Counted from the first letter of the stretch, positions 1 to 7,188 are shown. The stretch is 18,996 nucleotides of DNA from Moraxellaceae bacterium (GCA_030684415.1 JAUXNL010000198.1:1-18996), one strand, 5' to 3'. The notes: generated by a model not told the origin, from the letters alone. Program-made: numbers and translations.

Positions 1-522
1 CTCGGCCAGTTCAGGCTCGGGCCAACCCACAAAGCTCGACAGCACCGGATCACGGAACCAGCCCAATGTCGAATAAGCCGGCACGCCGCTGACATACACA
101 TCCATGCCCTGTGCGGCTAATCGATCACCTTCGCGTTGGGCCGCCACTTCACTGAAAAAACCGCGGTAATTCAGACACCCCACCAGCGCGTAACACCACT
201 GCCGTGGCGTCAGCGACAACTCGGGGGCCGCCATGACAGACCACACGGGATAACTACGGCCCAGTTCAACGTAACGGTCGTACTGGCGAGCGGCAGGCAG
301 ACCAAGCTCACTGCTGGCAAACGCCCGGATACGCTGCACCGTCTCTAAGCGGAGGCGTAATGCAGGCGCCGTCTTTTCGTCTGCCAGCAGACGGGGAATG
401 GATTGTCGTTGCAGCACCATGGCCGACTGGCCTTTGATGGCCTGGCCGTAATAGGCAAGGCTCTGGCAGCCGGTAAGGGCAGAGGCGGCAAGCAGTACCA
501 GCACGGCACGGAAAATGGACAT
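1..522 (-). CDS. Predicted aminopeptidase lipoprotein, 5' part only
   Basis: The reading frame is open for 174 codons from the ATG at 522 to the window edge, so the C-terminal part is missing. The first 20 residues form a lipoprotein signal: a short hydrophobic stretch ending in the lipobox ALTG-C, with Cys19 as the likely lipidated residue. The body (QSLAYYGQAIKGQ near the start, later TPRQWCYALVGCLNYRGFF and GVPAYSTLGWFRDPVLSSF) matches what I know of the proteobacterial 'predicted aminopeptidase' family PF10023. The presumed metal-binding part would lie beyond the edge, so activity cannot be judged. No strong Shine-Dalgarno is visible, and the frame stays open upstream of 522. The start is chosen because the signal peptide begins there. 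It is divergent from the DUF4136 lipoprotein at 1029. Confidence 0.8.
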   Translation of the reverse strand, partial: MSIFRAVLVLLAASALTGCQSLAYYGQAIKGQSAMVLQRQSIPRLLADEKTAPALRLRLETVQRIRAFASSELGLPAARQYDRYVELGRSYPVWSVMAAPELSLTPRQWCYALVGCLNYRGFFSEVAAQREGDRLAAQGMDVYVSGVPAYSTLGWFRDPVLSSFVGWPEPELAE

Positions 523-1028
523 GGGCGGATAGTAGCGGCTCGGGCATCTTGCCGGAATGCACAGCGGCAGATGCATGGCCAGCCTCTCAGGATATCTGGC
601 GATCCAAGGCTCCAAGCCTGAGGCTATGCGGAGAGGCAGCGCGTGGCTGCCGGTAGAGGCTCTCACCACAGGGCAGCCGGCACATGACAAGCAGCATCTG
701 ACAAACAACACCAGAACACACCGCGCCGGCCAAAGCCGCCTCTGCAAAACCTCCGCTTTGCGGGCGGCAGAAACAGCAACTGGCTGCACACCGTGGGCAC
801 TTCCTAAAATGGGGATGCTGAGTCGACTCAGAGAAACCCTGACAACACTCCGCCTGACTGCATAAGAGCATCAACATAAGAGCCCCAACACAAGACCACC
901 AAGACAGGCCCATCATTACAGAGCCAAGCGCGACAAATCCCAAACGCATGTGCCATGGCCAGCAACACCGGCAACTGCTATTCCTGCTACCTGACTGCCC
1001 TCCGTGACTATCCTCCGGGAGACCCCGC
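523..1028. other. 506-bp gap between divergent lipoprotein genes, no gene recognised
   Basis: No frame here gives a recognisable protein. The longest open frames are cysteine- and arginine-rich, as expected from chance translation. A weak sigma-70-like pair can be drawn on the plus strand: CTGACA at 839-844, 16 bp, then CATAAG at 861-866, about 160 nt ahead of the DUF4136 gene. A perfect 14-bp palindrome lies at 818-831, centred on GTCGAC. Neither is strong evidence of function. Confidence 0.4.
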
Positions 1029-1610
1029 ATGAAAATCCTGTTGCCCCTCCTTGTCCTGCTGCTGACAGGCTGCGGCCCTCGTCTGATGGTCGAGCAGGCG
1101 CCCGGCAACAGCCTTCCCGGCAACGCACTTTATGCATGGGACAAAGCCCGGGATCGCATTCCCGGAGAAGACAACCCTCGCCTTAACAACGACATTGTTG
1201 CCGATATGCTGCGGCACGCCATCGACACCGGCCTAAGCCTGCGCGGCTGGCAGCAAGAGGGCAGCAACCCCGACTGGAAAGTGCATTTCCATGCCGGCAT
1301 CGAGAAAAAGAAAACCGAAGTCAGCCAAGCGGCCCCACCACGGCTATCGCGCGTGGTCTGCCGCGGCAAACATTGCTACGAAACCTGGGACTGGGGTTAC
1401 TGGGGCCCGCCCGAACTGAATACACGCACCATCGAATATCACGAAGGCACATTGATGATCGACATTCATGACGCTGGCACCGGCAAGCTCGTGTGGCGAG
1501 GAACGCTGAGCGACGAAGTCGATATCCGCGCCGCGATTGATCCGGACAAGTTGCAAAAAGCGGTCGACAAACTGCTGCTACGGCTGCCGGCCGGCAGCGC
1601 GGCACGCTAA
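1029..1610 (+). CDS. DUF4136 family lipoprotein
   Basis: A 193-residue protein with a typical lipoprotein signal: MKILLPLLVLLLTGC, lipobox LLTG-C, Cys15. It is probably anchored in the outer membrane. The C-terminal half has the DUF4136 (PF13590) pattern: EGTLMIDIHDAGTGKLVWRG at about residues 139-158, then an acidic stretch and a helix (DPDKLQKAVDKLLLRLP) that in this family ends a small beta-rich domain. The function of the family is unknown. The start is supported by a GGGAG-like ribosome site about 8 nt upstream. DUF1330 follows 71 bp downstream on the same strand, possibly co-transcribed. Confidence 0.8.
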   Translation: MKILLPLLVLLLTGCGPRLMVEQAPGNSLPGNALYAWDKARDRIPGEDNPRLNNDIVADMLRHAIDTGLSLRGWQQEGSNPDWKVHFHAGIEKKKTEVSQAAPPRLSRVVCRGKHCYETWDWGYWGPPELNTRTIEYHEGTLMIDIHDAGTGKLVWRGTLSDEVDIRAAIDPDKLQKAVDKLLLRLPAGSAAR

Positions 1611-1681
1611 CCGCTTGCTGAAAATGCCAATTCCGGATGGCACACTGTTGCCGTTCGCCGCCCACACGCCGGAGCCCTGCC

Positions 1682-2086
1682 ATGACACACACGATTGACC
1701 CTGTCGCCAGCCAGCTTCCCTCCCTGCTGGCAGCGCTGCCGCAGGACACACCCCTGCTGATGCTGAACCTGCTGCGCTTTCGCGCCGAGGCAATGTATCG
1801 CGATGGCGTGTCACGCGGCAGCGGCGCAGAGGCCTATGCCCGCTATGCCGCCATCGCGACAAAGAAAGTAGGTGAAGTCGGTGGTGAACTGCGTTATCGC
1901 GGTACGGTTAAAGGCATGCTGATCGGCCCGGAGGACGAGGCCTGGGATGAGGTGCTGCTGGTGCGCTACCCCTCGGTGGCGGCGTTCAAATCGATGCTGG
2001 GGCTGCCGGATTATCGCGATGCCACGCGACATCGCACGGCCGCACTCGAAAACGCGCGCCTGATTGCCACCGTTGAGCTGGCCTGA
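1682..2086 (+). CDS. DUF1330 domain protein
   Basis: A 134-residue soluble protein without signal peptide. The segment TPLLMLNLLRFR near residue 24, the central YRGTVKGMLIG, and WDEVLLVRYPSVAAFKSML followed by YRDATRHRTAALENARLI are the features of the DUF1330 (PF07045) ferredoxin-like fold, a small dimeric alpha-beta barrel family related to monooxygenase-like proteins, of unknown substrate. The ATG at 1682 is preferred over an in-frame upstream ATG at 1637 because GGAG at 1671-1674 sits 7 nt ahead of it and the family domain begins soon after. The gene converges with the porin gene on the opposite strand. Confidence 0.8.
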   Translation: MTHTIDPVASQLPSLLAALPQDTPLLMLNLLRFRAEAMYRDGVSRGSGAEAYARYAAIATKKVGEVGGELRYRGTVKGMLIGPEDEAWDEVLLVRYPSVAAFKSMLGLPDYRDATRHRTAALENARLIATVELA

Positions 2087-2124
2087 GCCTGCGATCACTA
2101 CAGACAAAAACCGGAAGCAGGGAA

Positions 2125-2157
2125 TTGGTGGCGCAAGGGAACCCCCTGCCCCACCAA
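2125..2157. terminator. Hairpin between convergent genes, possible bidirectional terminator
   Basis: The arms 2125-2139 and 2143-2157 pair over 13 of 15 positions around a 3-nt loop. It lies between the ends of the DUF1330 gene (2086) and the porin gene (2243). No U-run follows directly on the plus strand. On the minus strand a T5 run occurs about 14 nt past the stem. It may work as a bidirectional or Rho-assisted terminator. Confidence 0.5.
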
Positions 2158-2242
2158 CAGACTTCATGACAAGAAAGACAACAGCCTGCACACCCACCGA
2201 AAATCACCGCTGCCCGTGCAGACCACGGAACAGCGGCCGGCA

Positions 2243-3418
2243 TTACATCTTGTAAGCAAACTGCAGCCACACCTTTGTAGTGTCATTCATGAAGCCGACC
2301 ACGGAGCCATCGGCATTGAAGCTGGCCACCTTGAACAGTGCATTCACTTTTGATGTCAGCGGACGTGCTACGGAAAAATTCACTTCCTGACCGAACGTCT
2401 CGTTAACCGCCTCTGACTCAAAATCATGCACCGCCAGTTGCAGGGTGTAGTCACCCAGTTTGGCGCTCGCCTTGAGATTGGTATCCACCAACCCGTTAGC
2501 CGGGGTATTCAGGAAACGGTCTGCCCAACCATTGAAGGCATGCAGGGTTGCCAGCGGAGTCTTGAAACCCTTTTCCAGCGTTTCCATTTGCGCTTTTACG
2601 GTGACCGGCCCGAACTTGTAACCCAACTGGATATCGCTGTAGCCCGCATCGGCCGTCAGGCTATTTTTGTAGTCCTGCTGATCTGCCAATGCGACTTCGT
2701 AGAGGAAGTTGCCCACCACGCCATCCACGCGCAGGCCGACATGCTCCCAAGAGGCGGTCGGCGTGCTCTTTTCCTCAACGGCATAATAAAACGCGGCCAC
2801 TTTGGCCTGAGGGAAAGCGGCGTATTTCACGTTAAGCATGGGGGCTTCAACGGCTCGCGTTGCCCCAAAAATGTTATGGACGCGATACAGATAGGCCGCC
2901 CCTAGCGTCAGGTCTTTGACCAGCGTTTTGTTGCTGTAGCTCACCGCATCAAAAACCTGATCGTTCTGGCGCCAGCCAACATCGCCCACAAAGCGGGCAT
3001 TGTCGTAAATCAGCTTCTGGCGCCCCGCCTTGAAGCCGTAACCTTCCAGATAAGACTGGTTAAGCTGGGTGAGTGACGGATCTGGAATCTGGCCGAACTG
3101 GGCCTTGTTATTACCAAGGCCGGTGGCACCACTGTTGTAATCACCGTTACCCAGTGAGCTGACATTCTCGAACTCGATGAAATACTTCAAGCCCTTGTAA
3201 TCACCGGTACGGTAGCCCAAGGCTGTGCGCAGCGTTTCGGCATCGGTTTCCGGCGTTGTTTCAAAATCCACATATTCCGCACGCAGCCGCGCATCCAGAA
3301 ATGTCTTGCCGCTGAAAATGGCTTCTTGCAGCATGGCTATCTGCATGGATTCCGCCTGTACCGCACCACTGCCCAGACCGGCCAGCACCATCGAAGACAA
3401 CAGAATCGACTTTTTCAT
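2243..3418 (-). CDS. Outer-membrane porin, alginate-export-like beta-barrel
   Basis: A 391-residue protein. Residues 1-22 form a Sec signal (MKKSILLSSMVLAGLGSGAVQA, cleavage before ESM). The mature part consists of alternating amphipathic strands. Stretches such as FLDARLRAEYVDFE, LRTALGYRTGDYKGLKYFIEFENV, AGRQKLIYDNARFVGDVGWRQNDQVFDA and the terminal TKVWLQFAYKM resemble the alginate-export/OprD-like porin group (PF13372 type). The start at 3418 is supported by AAGGGG 6-7 nt upstream; further upstream codons in the frame would only lengthen the signal region. It lies directly after nrtD on the same strand, which suggests passage of nitrate or another small anion across the outer membrane. 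That substrate is inference from position. Confidence 0.75.
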   Translation of the reverse strand: MKKSILLSSMVLAGLGSGAVQAESMQIAMLQEAIFSGKTFLDARLRAEYVDFETTPETDAETLRTALGYRTGDYKGLKYFIEFENVSSLGNGDYNSGATGLGNNKAQFGQIPDPSLTQLNQSYLEGYGFKAGRQKLIYDNARFVGDVGWRQNDQVFDAVSYSNKTLVKDLTLGAAYLYRVHNIFGATRAVEAPMLNVKYAAFPQAKVAAFYYAVEEKSTPTASWEHVGLRVDGVVGNFLYEVALADQQDYKNSLTADAGYSDIQLGYKFGPVTVKAQMETLEKGFKTPLATLHAFNGWADRFLNTPANGLVDTNLKASAKLGDYTLQLAVHDFESEAVNETFGQEVNFSVARPLTSKVNALFKVASFNADGSVVGFMNDTTKVWLQFAYKM

Positions 3419-3500
3419 CACAACACCCCTTTGGTTTACCTGTGTGAACTGCCCGCCCGTGTAAGTACCGTGATGACAGTGGCGCACTGGCACGCCGCTC

Positions 3501-3517
3501 TGCCATTGGCCTGCCAG
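3501..3517 (-). promoter_or_regulatory. Possible sigma-54 promoter for the porin gene
   Basis: On the minus strand the sequence CTGGCAGGCCAATGGCA keeps the invariant GG-N10-GC spacing and matches the consensus YTGGCACG-N4-TTGCW except at two core positions. The predicted start would be near 3489, about 70 nt before the porin ATG. It is weaker than the two sites upstream of nasT and nrtA, and no convincing NtrC site was seen next to it. Confidence 0.35.
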
Positions 3518-3583
3518 CGAAATGCCGGCAAGCCTCTCCCGCGACGATGAAAATTCACCGTCTTTTAAAAGCGTTCGGAAATG

Positions 3584-3599
3584 GGCGCCCGCAGGCGCC
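3584..3599 (-). terminator. GGCGCC hairpin after nrtD
   Basis: Perfect 6-bp stem GGCGCC/GGCGCC with a 4-nt loop, 5 nt past the nrtD stop codon. On the minus strand it is followed by CATTTCC, a poor U-run, so read-through into the porin gene is plausible. Confidence 0.45.
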
Positions 3600-3603
3600 G
3601 GGT

Positions 3604-4398
3604 TCAGGCCGCGGCCGGGTGACGCTGCCCCTGGTAGAGGAAGCGCAGCACCTCGGTGCGGCAGTGGTGATAGGCGCTGTCTTGCGCCAGCGCCATGCGA
3701 TCACGCGGCCGGGCAAGATCAACCTCCAGAATCTGGCCGATAGTGGCGGCCGGTCCGTTGGTCATCATCACGATGCGATCCGACAACAGCACGGCTTCAT
3801 CCACATCATGTGTCACCATGACGACAGTGGAGCCGGTGGCAGCGATGATTTTCATCAACTCGTCCTGCAAATGCGCACGGGTCAGCGCATCAAGCGCGCC
3901 GAAGGGTTCGTCCATCAGCAGGATGCGCGGCTCCATCGCGAGCGCACGGGCAATGCCGACACGCTGCTTCATGCCGCCAGAAATTTCACCCGGCATTTTC
4001 TTCATGGCATGCGAAAGCCCGACCAGTTTCAGCGCCGCCTCCGTGCGCGTTTTCAGTTCAGCTTTGCTCTCCTTTGCCCCGAAAACACGCTCAACCGCGA
4101 GATGCACATTCTCGAAACACGACAGCCACGGCAGCAGCGAGTGGTGCTGGAACACCACGCCGCGATCCGGCCCCGGGCCCGCAATTTCGCGATTATTGCA
4201 GAGCAGCACACCGCTGCTGGGCAAGGTCAGTCCTGCAATGAGGTTAAGCAGTGTTGATTTGCCACAGCCCGAGTGCCCGATCAGCGAAACGAACTCGCCC
4301 TCGGTAATGGCCAGGTTGATGTCGCGCAGGGCGGTGAATTCACCTTTTTTGGTGCTGAAGGTCATTCCCGCGTTTTCGATGCTGACAATCTTTTTCAT
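3604..4398 (-). CDS. nrtD: Nitrate ABC transporter ATP-binding protein
   Basis: A 264-residue ABC ATPase that would power nitrate/nitrite import at the inner membrane. Visible motifs: Walker A GHSGCGKST (41-49), Q-loop VVFQHHSLLPW (81-91), signature ISGGMKQR (139-146), Walker B ILLMDEP (159-165), D-loop GALD (167-170) and switch His197. The sequence is of the NrtC/NrtD/NasD type (TIGR01184 as I know it). It lacks the C-terminal binding-protein domain of cyanobacterial NrtC, so NrtD is the closer name. Taurine, cyanate or bicarbonate importers are related, but the NasT context argues for nitrate. The ATG at 4398 has GGAG 7 nt upstream; an in-frame extension upstream looks non-coding. The gene starts 64 bp after nrtB ends. 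Confidence 0.88.
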   Translation of the reverse strand: MKKIVSIENAGMTFSTKKGEFTALRDINLAITEGEFVSLIGHSGCGKSTLLNLIAGLTLPSSGVLLCNNREIAGPGPDRGVVFQHHSLLPWLSCFENVHLAVERVFGAKESKAELKTRTEAALKLVGLSHAMKKMPGEISGGMKQRVGIARALAMEPRILLMDEPFGALDALTRAHLQDELMKIIAATGSTVVMVTHDVDEAVLLSDRIVMMTNGPAATIGQILEVDLARPRDRMALAQDSAYHHCRTEVLRFLYQGQRHPAAA

Positions 4399-4462
4399 GA
4401 CAATGCTCCAGAAGGCGTTGGAATCACGGCTCAGGCCGTGTGGTACTCGATCGGTTGCCGGT

Positions 4463-5329
4463 TCAGCTGTGCGTGTCGTAAGAGAAGCGCTTGGCAATCA
4501 TGATCAGCATCTGCTCCAGCAGCAGGCCGACAATCCCCACCACGAAGATGGCGATGATGATGTGCGCCACATTCAGGTTGTTCCATTCGTCCCAGACCCA
4601 GAAGCCGAGACCGACACCACCGGTCAGCATTTCTGCTGCGACGATGACCAGCCAGGCGACGCCAATCGACAGGCGGATGCCGGTGAGCAGGTAGGGCAAC
4701 ACAGAAGGAAAAAGAATCTTGGTGAAGATTTTCCACTCGGAGAGATTGAGCACGCGCGCCACGTTCAGGTAATCCTGCGGCACCTGCGACACGCCCATGG
4801 CGGTATTGATGATGATGGGCCAGATGCTGGAGATGAAAATCACCCAGATCGACGCGGGCTCTGCCGCCTTGAAGACGAGCAGGCCAATCGGCAACCACGC
4901 CAGTGGCGACACCGGACGCAGCAAGGAAATCACCGGGTTGGCCATGTCGCCCAGAAAGCGGAAGCGCCCCAGCATGAAACCTAGCGGAATGCCGATAAGG
5001 GCCGCCATGCCGAAGCCCATACCGACACGCCCCAAGGAGCGCAGGATGTTCCAGCCGATGCCCTGGTCATTGGGTCCGTTCTGGTAGAACGGATCAGAAA
5101 AAAGTTCGACCGCTGCTACCCATGTCACCGCTGGGCCCGGCAAGTCGGTACGGTAATGGCTAACGGCCGACCACAGCATCACAAACATGAAGATGCCGAG
5201 CAGCGGCGCCGCCGCGCGCAACAGCACACTGCTCCAGGCGATGCCGGCAAGCCAGCCCTTCAAGCGCAGCAGTCGCCCGGGCGGCAACTCGGCAGCGGTT
5301 TTTTCAATTTCAGTCATCAGAGCCGTCAT
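4463..5329 (-). CDS. nrtB: Nitrate ABC transporter permease
   Basis: A 288-residue inner-membrane protein with about six membrane segments. The ABC permease coupling loop (EAA region) is at about residues 188-217, YLNVARVLNLSEWKIFTKIL followed by FPSVLPYLLTG. The segments FYQNGPNDQGIGWNILRSLG (81-100) and GGVGLGFWVWDEWNNLN (237-253) are typical of NrtB/NasE (TIGR01183 type). The start at 5329 is chosen because AAGGAG lies 6 nt upstream. An in-frame GTG at 5344 would overlap this ribosome site. It is preceded by nrtA with a 94-bp gap holding a hairpin. Confidence 0.88.
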   Translation of the reverse strand: MTALMTEIEKTAAELPPGRLLRLKGWLAGIAWSSVLLRAAAPLLGIFMFVMLWSAVSHYRTDLPGPAVTWVAAVELFSDPFYQNGPNDQGIGWNILRSLGRVGMGFGMAALIGIPLGFMLGRFRFLGDMANPVISLLRPVSPLAWLPIGLLVFKAAEPASIWVIFISSIWPIIINTAMGVSQVPQDYLNVARVLNLSEWKIFTKILFPSVLPYLLTGIRLSIGVAWLVIVAAEMLTGGVGLGFWVWDEWNNLNVAHIIIAIFVVGIVGLLLEQMLIMIAKRFSYDTHS

Positions 5330-5374
5330 GAGGGTCTCCTTCACGCTAACGCGTTTTCAGGCAGAGGGAGGCCG

Positions 5375-5397
5375 CGCTGCCGTGAAACGCGGCAGCG
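5375..5397 (-). promoter_or_regulatory. Intercistronic hairpin between nrtA and nrtB
   Basis: Perfect 8-bp stem CGCTGCCG/CGGCAGCG around a 7-nt loop, in the 94-bp gap between nrtA and nrtB. There is no U-run. Such hairpins after binding-protein genes often stabilise the upstream message, so the receptor is made in excess over the membrane parts. That role is inferred here. Confidence 0.45.
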
Positions 5398-5423
5398 GGC
5401 ATGCAACGGTGTTACGGAAAACG

Positions 5424-6722
5424 TCAGGCGCGGACGGCGAAACTCGCGGCGTAGGCCTTGGGATCGGAACCATCCCAAACCTTGCCATCAATCAGCGTAC
5501 TGCTACGCATCGGCGATGCCGGTACCGGAATCTTGAGCTGGCTGGCCGCCTGCTTGTAGATCTCGACCTGATTGACCTGCTTGGCCACCTCCAGATAGTC
5601 CGGATCATCTTTGAGAAGGCCCCAGCGCTTGTGCTGGGTGAGAAACCACATGCCGTCGGAGTAGTAAGGAAAGCTGACCTTGCCACCATCAAAGAACTGC
5701 ATGGGGTGCTCGTCTTTCCATTGCTTGCCGATGCCGTTTTCATAATTGCCCAGGAAGCGCTGCACGATCACTTCTTCCGGCGCATTCACGTACGATTTGC
5801 CAGCAATCAGCTTGGCCACTTGCGGGCGGTTTTTAACATTGTCGATATAGCGAGCGGCCTCAAGCACGGCCATGGTCAGTGCACGCGCCGTGTTCGGGTA
5901 TTTCTTTACGAACTCACCGGTACAGCCCAACACTTTTTCCGGATGATCCATCCAGATGTCCTGCGTCGTGGCGACGGTGAAACCGATCTTGTCGAAGATG
6001 GCACGCGCATTCCACGGCTCGCCCACGCAAAAACCGTCCATGTTACCCACGCGCATATTGGCGACCATCTGAGGGGGAGGCACCACGATGGTTTTCACAT
6101 CCTTCATCGGATTGATGCCTTGAGCCGCCAGCCAGTAGTACAACCACATCGCATGAGTGCCGGTGGGGAAGGTCTGCGCAAAAGTGTAATCGCGTTTGTC
6201 TGTATCGATCAGGCGTTTGAGCGACTTGCCATCGGTCACGCCCTTGTCCTTGAGCTGGTTGGACAGCGTAATGGCCTGACCGTTCTGGTTCAGCGTCATC
6301 AGCACGGCCATGTCTTTCTTGGGCCCGCCCACGCCTAAGTGCACGCCGTAAATGAGACCATAGAGCACATGGGCCGCATCCAGCTCGCCGTTGGCCAGCT
6401 TGTCGCGCACACCGGCCCACGAGGCTTCTTTGCTGACATTGATCTTGATGCCGTATTTCTTGTCGAAGCCGAGCAAGGCCGCCACCACCACGGACGCACA
6501 GTCCGTCAGCGGAATGAAGCCCACATTCACTTCTTCTTTTTCAGGCTTGTCAGAGCCGGCCGCCCAGGCGGTCGAAGACATCTGCATGGACCATCCTCCC
6601 ATCACACCGGCTGCTCCCGCGGCCAGCATGGAACCTTTGAGAAATTGACGACGTCCGGTATCCACCGCACTCGCATCGGTTGCGGGAGGGGTCACTGCGT
6701 TCAGTTCGTCACGATCCGCCAT
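5424..6722 (-). CDS. nrtA: Nitrate-binding protein of ABC transporter, Tat-exported
   Basis: A 432-residue periplasmic solute receptor of the NrtA/NasF/CmpA class. The N-terminus carries a twin-arginine signal: GRRQFLKG at residues 23-30, then a small-residue hydrophobic stretch, with likely cleavage after AWA (52-54). The mature protein starts with EEVNVGFIPLTDCASVVVAA. It contains TFPTGTHAMWLYYWLAAQGI, NMRVGNMDGFCVGEPWNARA and a C-terminal region with PYYSDGMWFLTQHKRWG, all characteristic of nitrate/bicarbonate receptors. Two ATG codons stand in tandem. The second (6722) is preferred because GAGG lies 6 nt ahead of it, against 3 nt for the first (6725). The signal shows it is the transport receptor and not the cytoplasmic homologue NasS. 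Expression appears controlled by the structured leader at 6787-6951. Confidence 0.9.
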   Translation of the reverse strand: MADRDELNAVTPPATDASAVDTGRRQFLKGSMLAAGAAGVMGGWSMQMSSTAWAAGSDKPEKEEVNVGFIPLTDCASVVVAALLGFDKKYGIKINVSKEASWAGVRDKLANGELDAAHVLYGLIYGVHLGVGGPKKDMAVLMTLNQNGQAITLSNQLKDKGVTDGKSLKRLIDTDKRDYTFAQTFPTGTHAMWLYYWLAAQGINPMKDVKTIVVPPPQMVANMRVGNMDGFCVGEPWNARAIFDKIGFTVATTQDIWMDHPEKVLGCTGEFVKKYPNTARALTMAVLEAARYIDNVKNRPQVAKLIAGKSYVNAPEEVIVQRFLGNYENGIGKQWKDEHPMQFFDGGKVSFPYYSDGMWFLTQHKRWGLLKDDPDYLEVAKQVNQVEIYKQAASQLKIPVPASPMRSSTLIDGKVWDGSDPKAYAASFAVRA

Positions 6723-6786
6723 CATTCACCTCACAGTTGCCGGAGGCTGCCGCTAGCGTTATGCCAGCTTATGCAGACTCCGGGCC

Positions 6787-6827
6787 AAAAAAAAATGGCG
6801 CCTGCAGATTGCTCCGCAGGACACCAT
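6787..6827 (-). terminator. Attenuator terminator in the nrtA leader
   Basis: On the minus strand the arm ATGGTGTCCTGC (6827 to 6816) pairs with GCAGGCGCCAT (6805 to 6795) with one wobble and one bulged base. The loop has 10 nt and a run of nine T follows (6795 to 6787). It lies about 65 nt before the nrtA start codon, inside the transcript, so it should stop most transcription unless disrupted. Its 5' arm overlaps hairpin P2. Confidence 0.85.
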
Positions 6828-6833
6828 TGTCCT
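6818..6833 (-). promoter_or_regulatory. ANTAR target hairpin P2, antiterminator
   Basis: On the minus strand AGGAC and GTCCT form a 5-bp stem around the hexaloop AATGGT. This loop has A at position 1 and G at position 4, the hallmark of RNA hairpins bound by ANTAR proteins. The loop and 3' strand are also the 5' arm of the attenuator terminator, so the two structures exclude each other. NasT binding would be expected to hold P2 and permit read-through. Confidence 0.75.
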
Positions 6834-6836
6834 TGC

Positions 6837-6912
6837 CCGGTGTTACCACCGGATTTGGGTGCCCCCACAAGGGGGCAACGCACGACACAGGAGTGGAAAT
6901 CTCACGATTTCC
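6837..6912 (-). promoter_or_regulatory. Three tetraloop hairpins between P1 and P2 of the leader
   Basis: Reading the minus strand: GGAAATC/GATTTCC with loop GTGA (6895-6912), TGCCCCC/GGGGGCA with loop TTGT (6860-6877) and CCGGTG/CACCGG with loop GTAA (6837-6852). All stems are perfect. The first and third loops are GNRA tetraloops. They fill the linker between P1 and P2, compacting it or acting as an extra element. This is direct observation of pairing potential; function is unknown. Confidence 0.7.
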
Positions 6913-6913
6913 T

Positions 6914-6948
6914 AGAGCTCTCTCCGACAGTGGAGGCCCGTGAGCTCT
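6914..6948 (-). promoter_or_regulatory. ANTAR target hairpin P1 at the 5' end of the leader
   Basis: Outer stem AGAGCTC (6948 to 6942) with GAGCTCT (6920 to 6914), an asymmetric internal loop, and inner stem CTCC/GGAG closing the hexaloop ACTGTC (6931 to 6926). The loop again has A1 and G4. It begins about 3 nt after the start predicted from the sigma-54 promoter, so it would be the first structure in the RNA. Confidence 0.7.
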
Positions 6949-6958
6949 GTACTGAATG

Positions 6959-6978
6959 TATTGCAGCAGACGTGCCAA
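6959..6978 (-). promoter_or_regulatory. Sigma-54 promoter of nrtA
   Basis: The minus strand reads TTGGCACGTCTGCTGCAATA, with YTGGCACG exact, four spacer bases and CTGCA against the consensus TTGCW. The invariant GG and GC are separated by exactly 10 bp. The predicted start is about 6951, directly upstream of P1. Confidence 0.8.
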
Positions 6979-7006
6979 CTTTAAAACCTGCGCTAAAACA
7001 CCTACT

Positions 7007-7023
7007 TTCACCATGTCGGTGCA
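7007..7023. promoter_or_regulatory. Probable NtrC-binding site upstream of nrtA
   Basis: TTCACCATGTCGGTGCA matches the NtrC consensus TGCACC-N4-TGGTGCA at all but two positions (T for G at position 2 and C for T after the spacer). Its centre is about 64 bp upstream of the predicted sigma-54 start, rather close for an enhancer. Confidence 0.55.
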
Positions 7024-7049
7024 CGTTTTGCCCTGTTATGGGGAAAAAG

Positions 7050-7115
7050 CACGCTTCGGTGCACGCTCAGGCTGGGTGCCATGGTGCATGCACGCGCCAA
7101 TATGGCCCCGGCACC
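7050..7115. promoter_or_regulatory. Cluster of GGTGC/GCACC boxes, possible further NtrC sites
   Basis: GGTGC occurs at 7058-7062, 7075-7079 and 7083-7087, GCACC at 7111-7115 and GCAC at 7050-7053, with a perfect palindrome GTGCATGCAC. Half-site spacing is not ideal in any single pair, but the density at 100-165 bp before the sigma-54 start fits an enhancer region. The rest of the 510-bp nasT-nrtA gap shows no gene. Confidence 0.4.
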
Positions 7116-7188
7116 TGTCAACGATTGCGGTTTGCATATGGCAGCCATCCATTTTCCGGATGCCATTTGCCATGACCCACCTGAAAGG

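Noticed and set aside
818..831. Perfect 14-bp palindrome CTGAGTCGACTCAG
   Set aside because: Isolated, with no second copy or linked promoter element, so no function can be argued.
587..1123. 178-codon minus-strand frame with cysteine clusters
   Set aside because: It begins inside the DUF4136 gene on the opposite strand, has odd composition (Cys, Arg, Ser rich), no ribosome site and no family resemblance.
1637..1681. Earlier ATG for the DUF1330 gene
   Set aside because: The added 15 residues have no family support and the internal ATG has GGAG at ideal distance.
3695..4984. 429-codon plus-strand frame over nrtD and nrtB
   Set aside because: Antisense shadow of two well-supported genes; composition is that of chance translation.
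5187..6338. 383-codon plus-strand frame over nrtB and nrtA
   Set aside because: Antisense to nrtA, rich in His and Arg, no recognisable domain.
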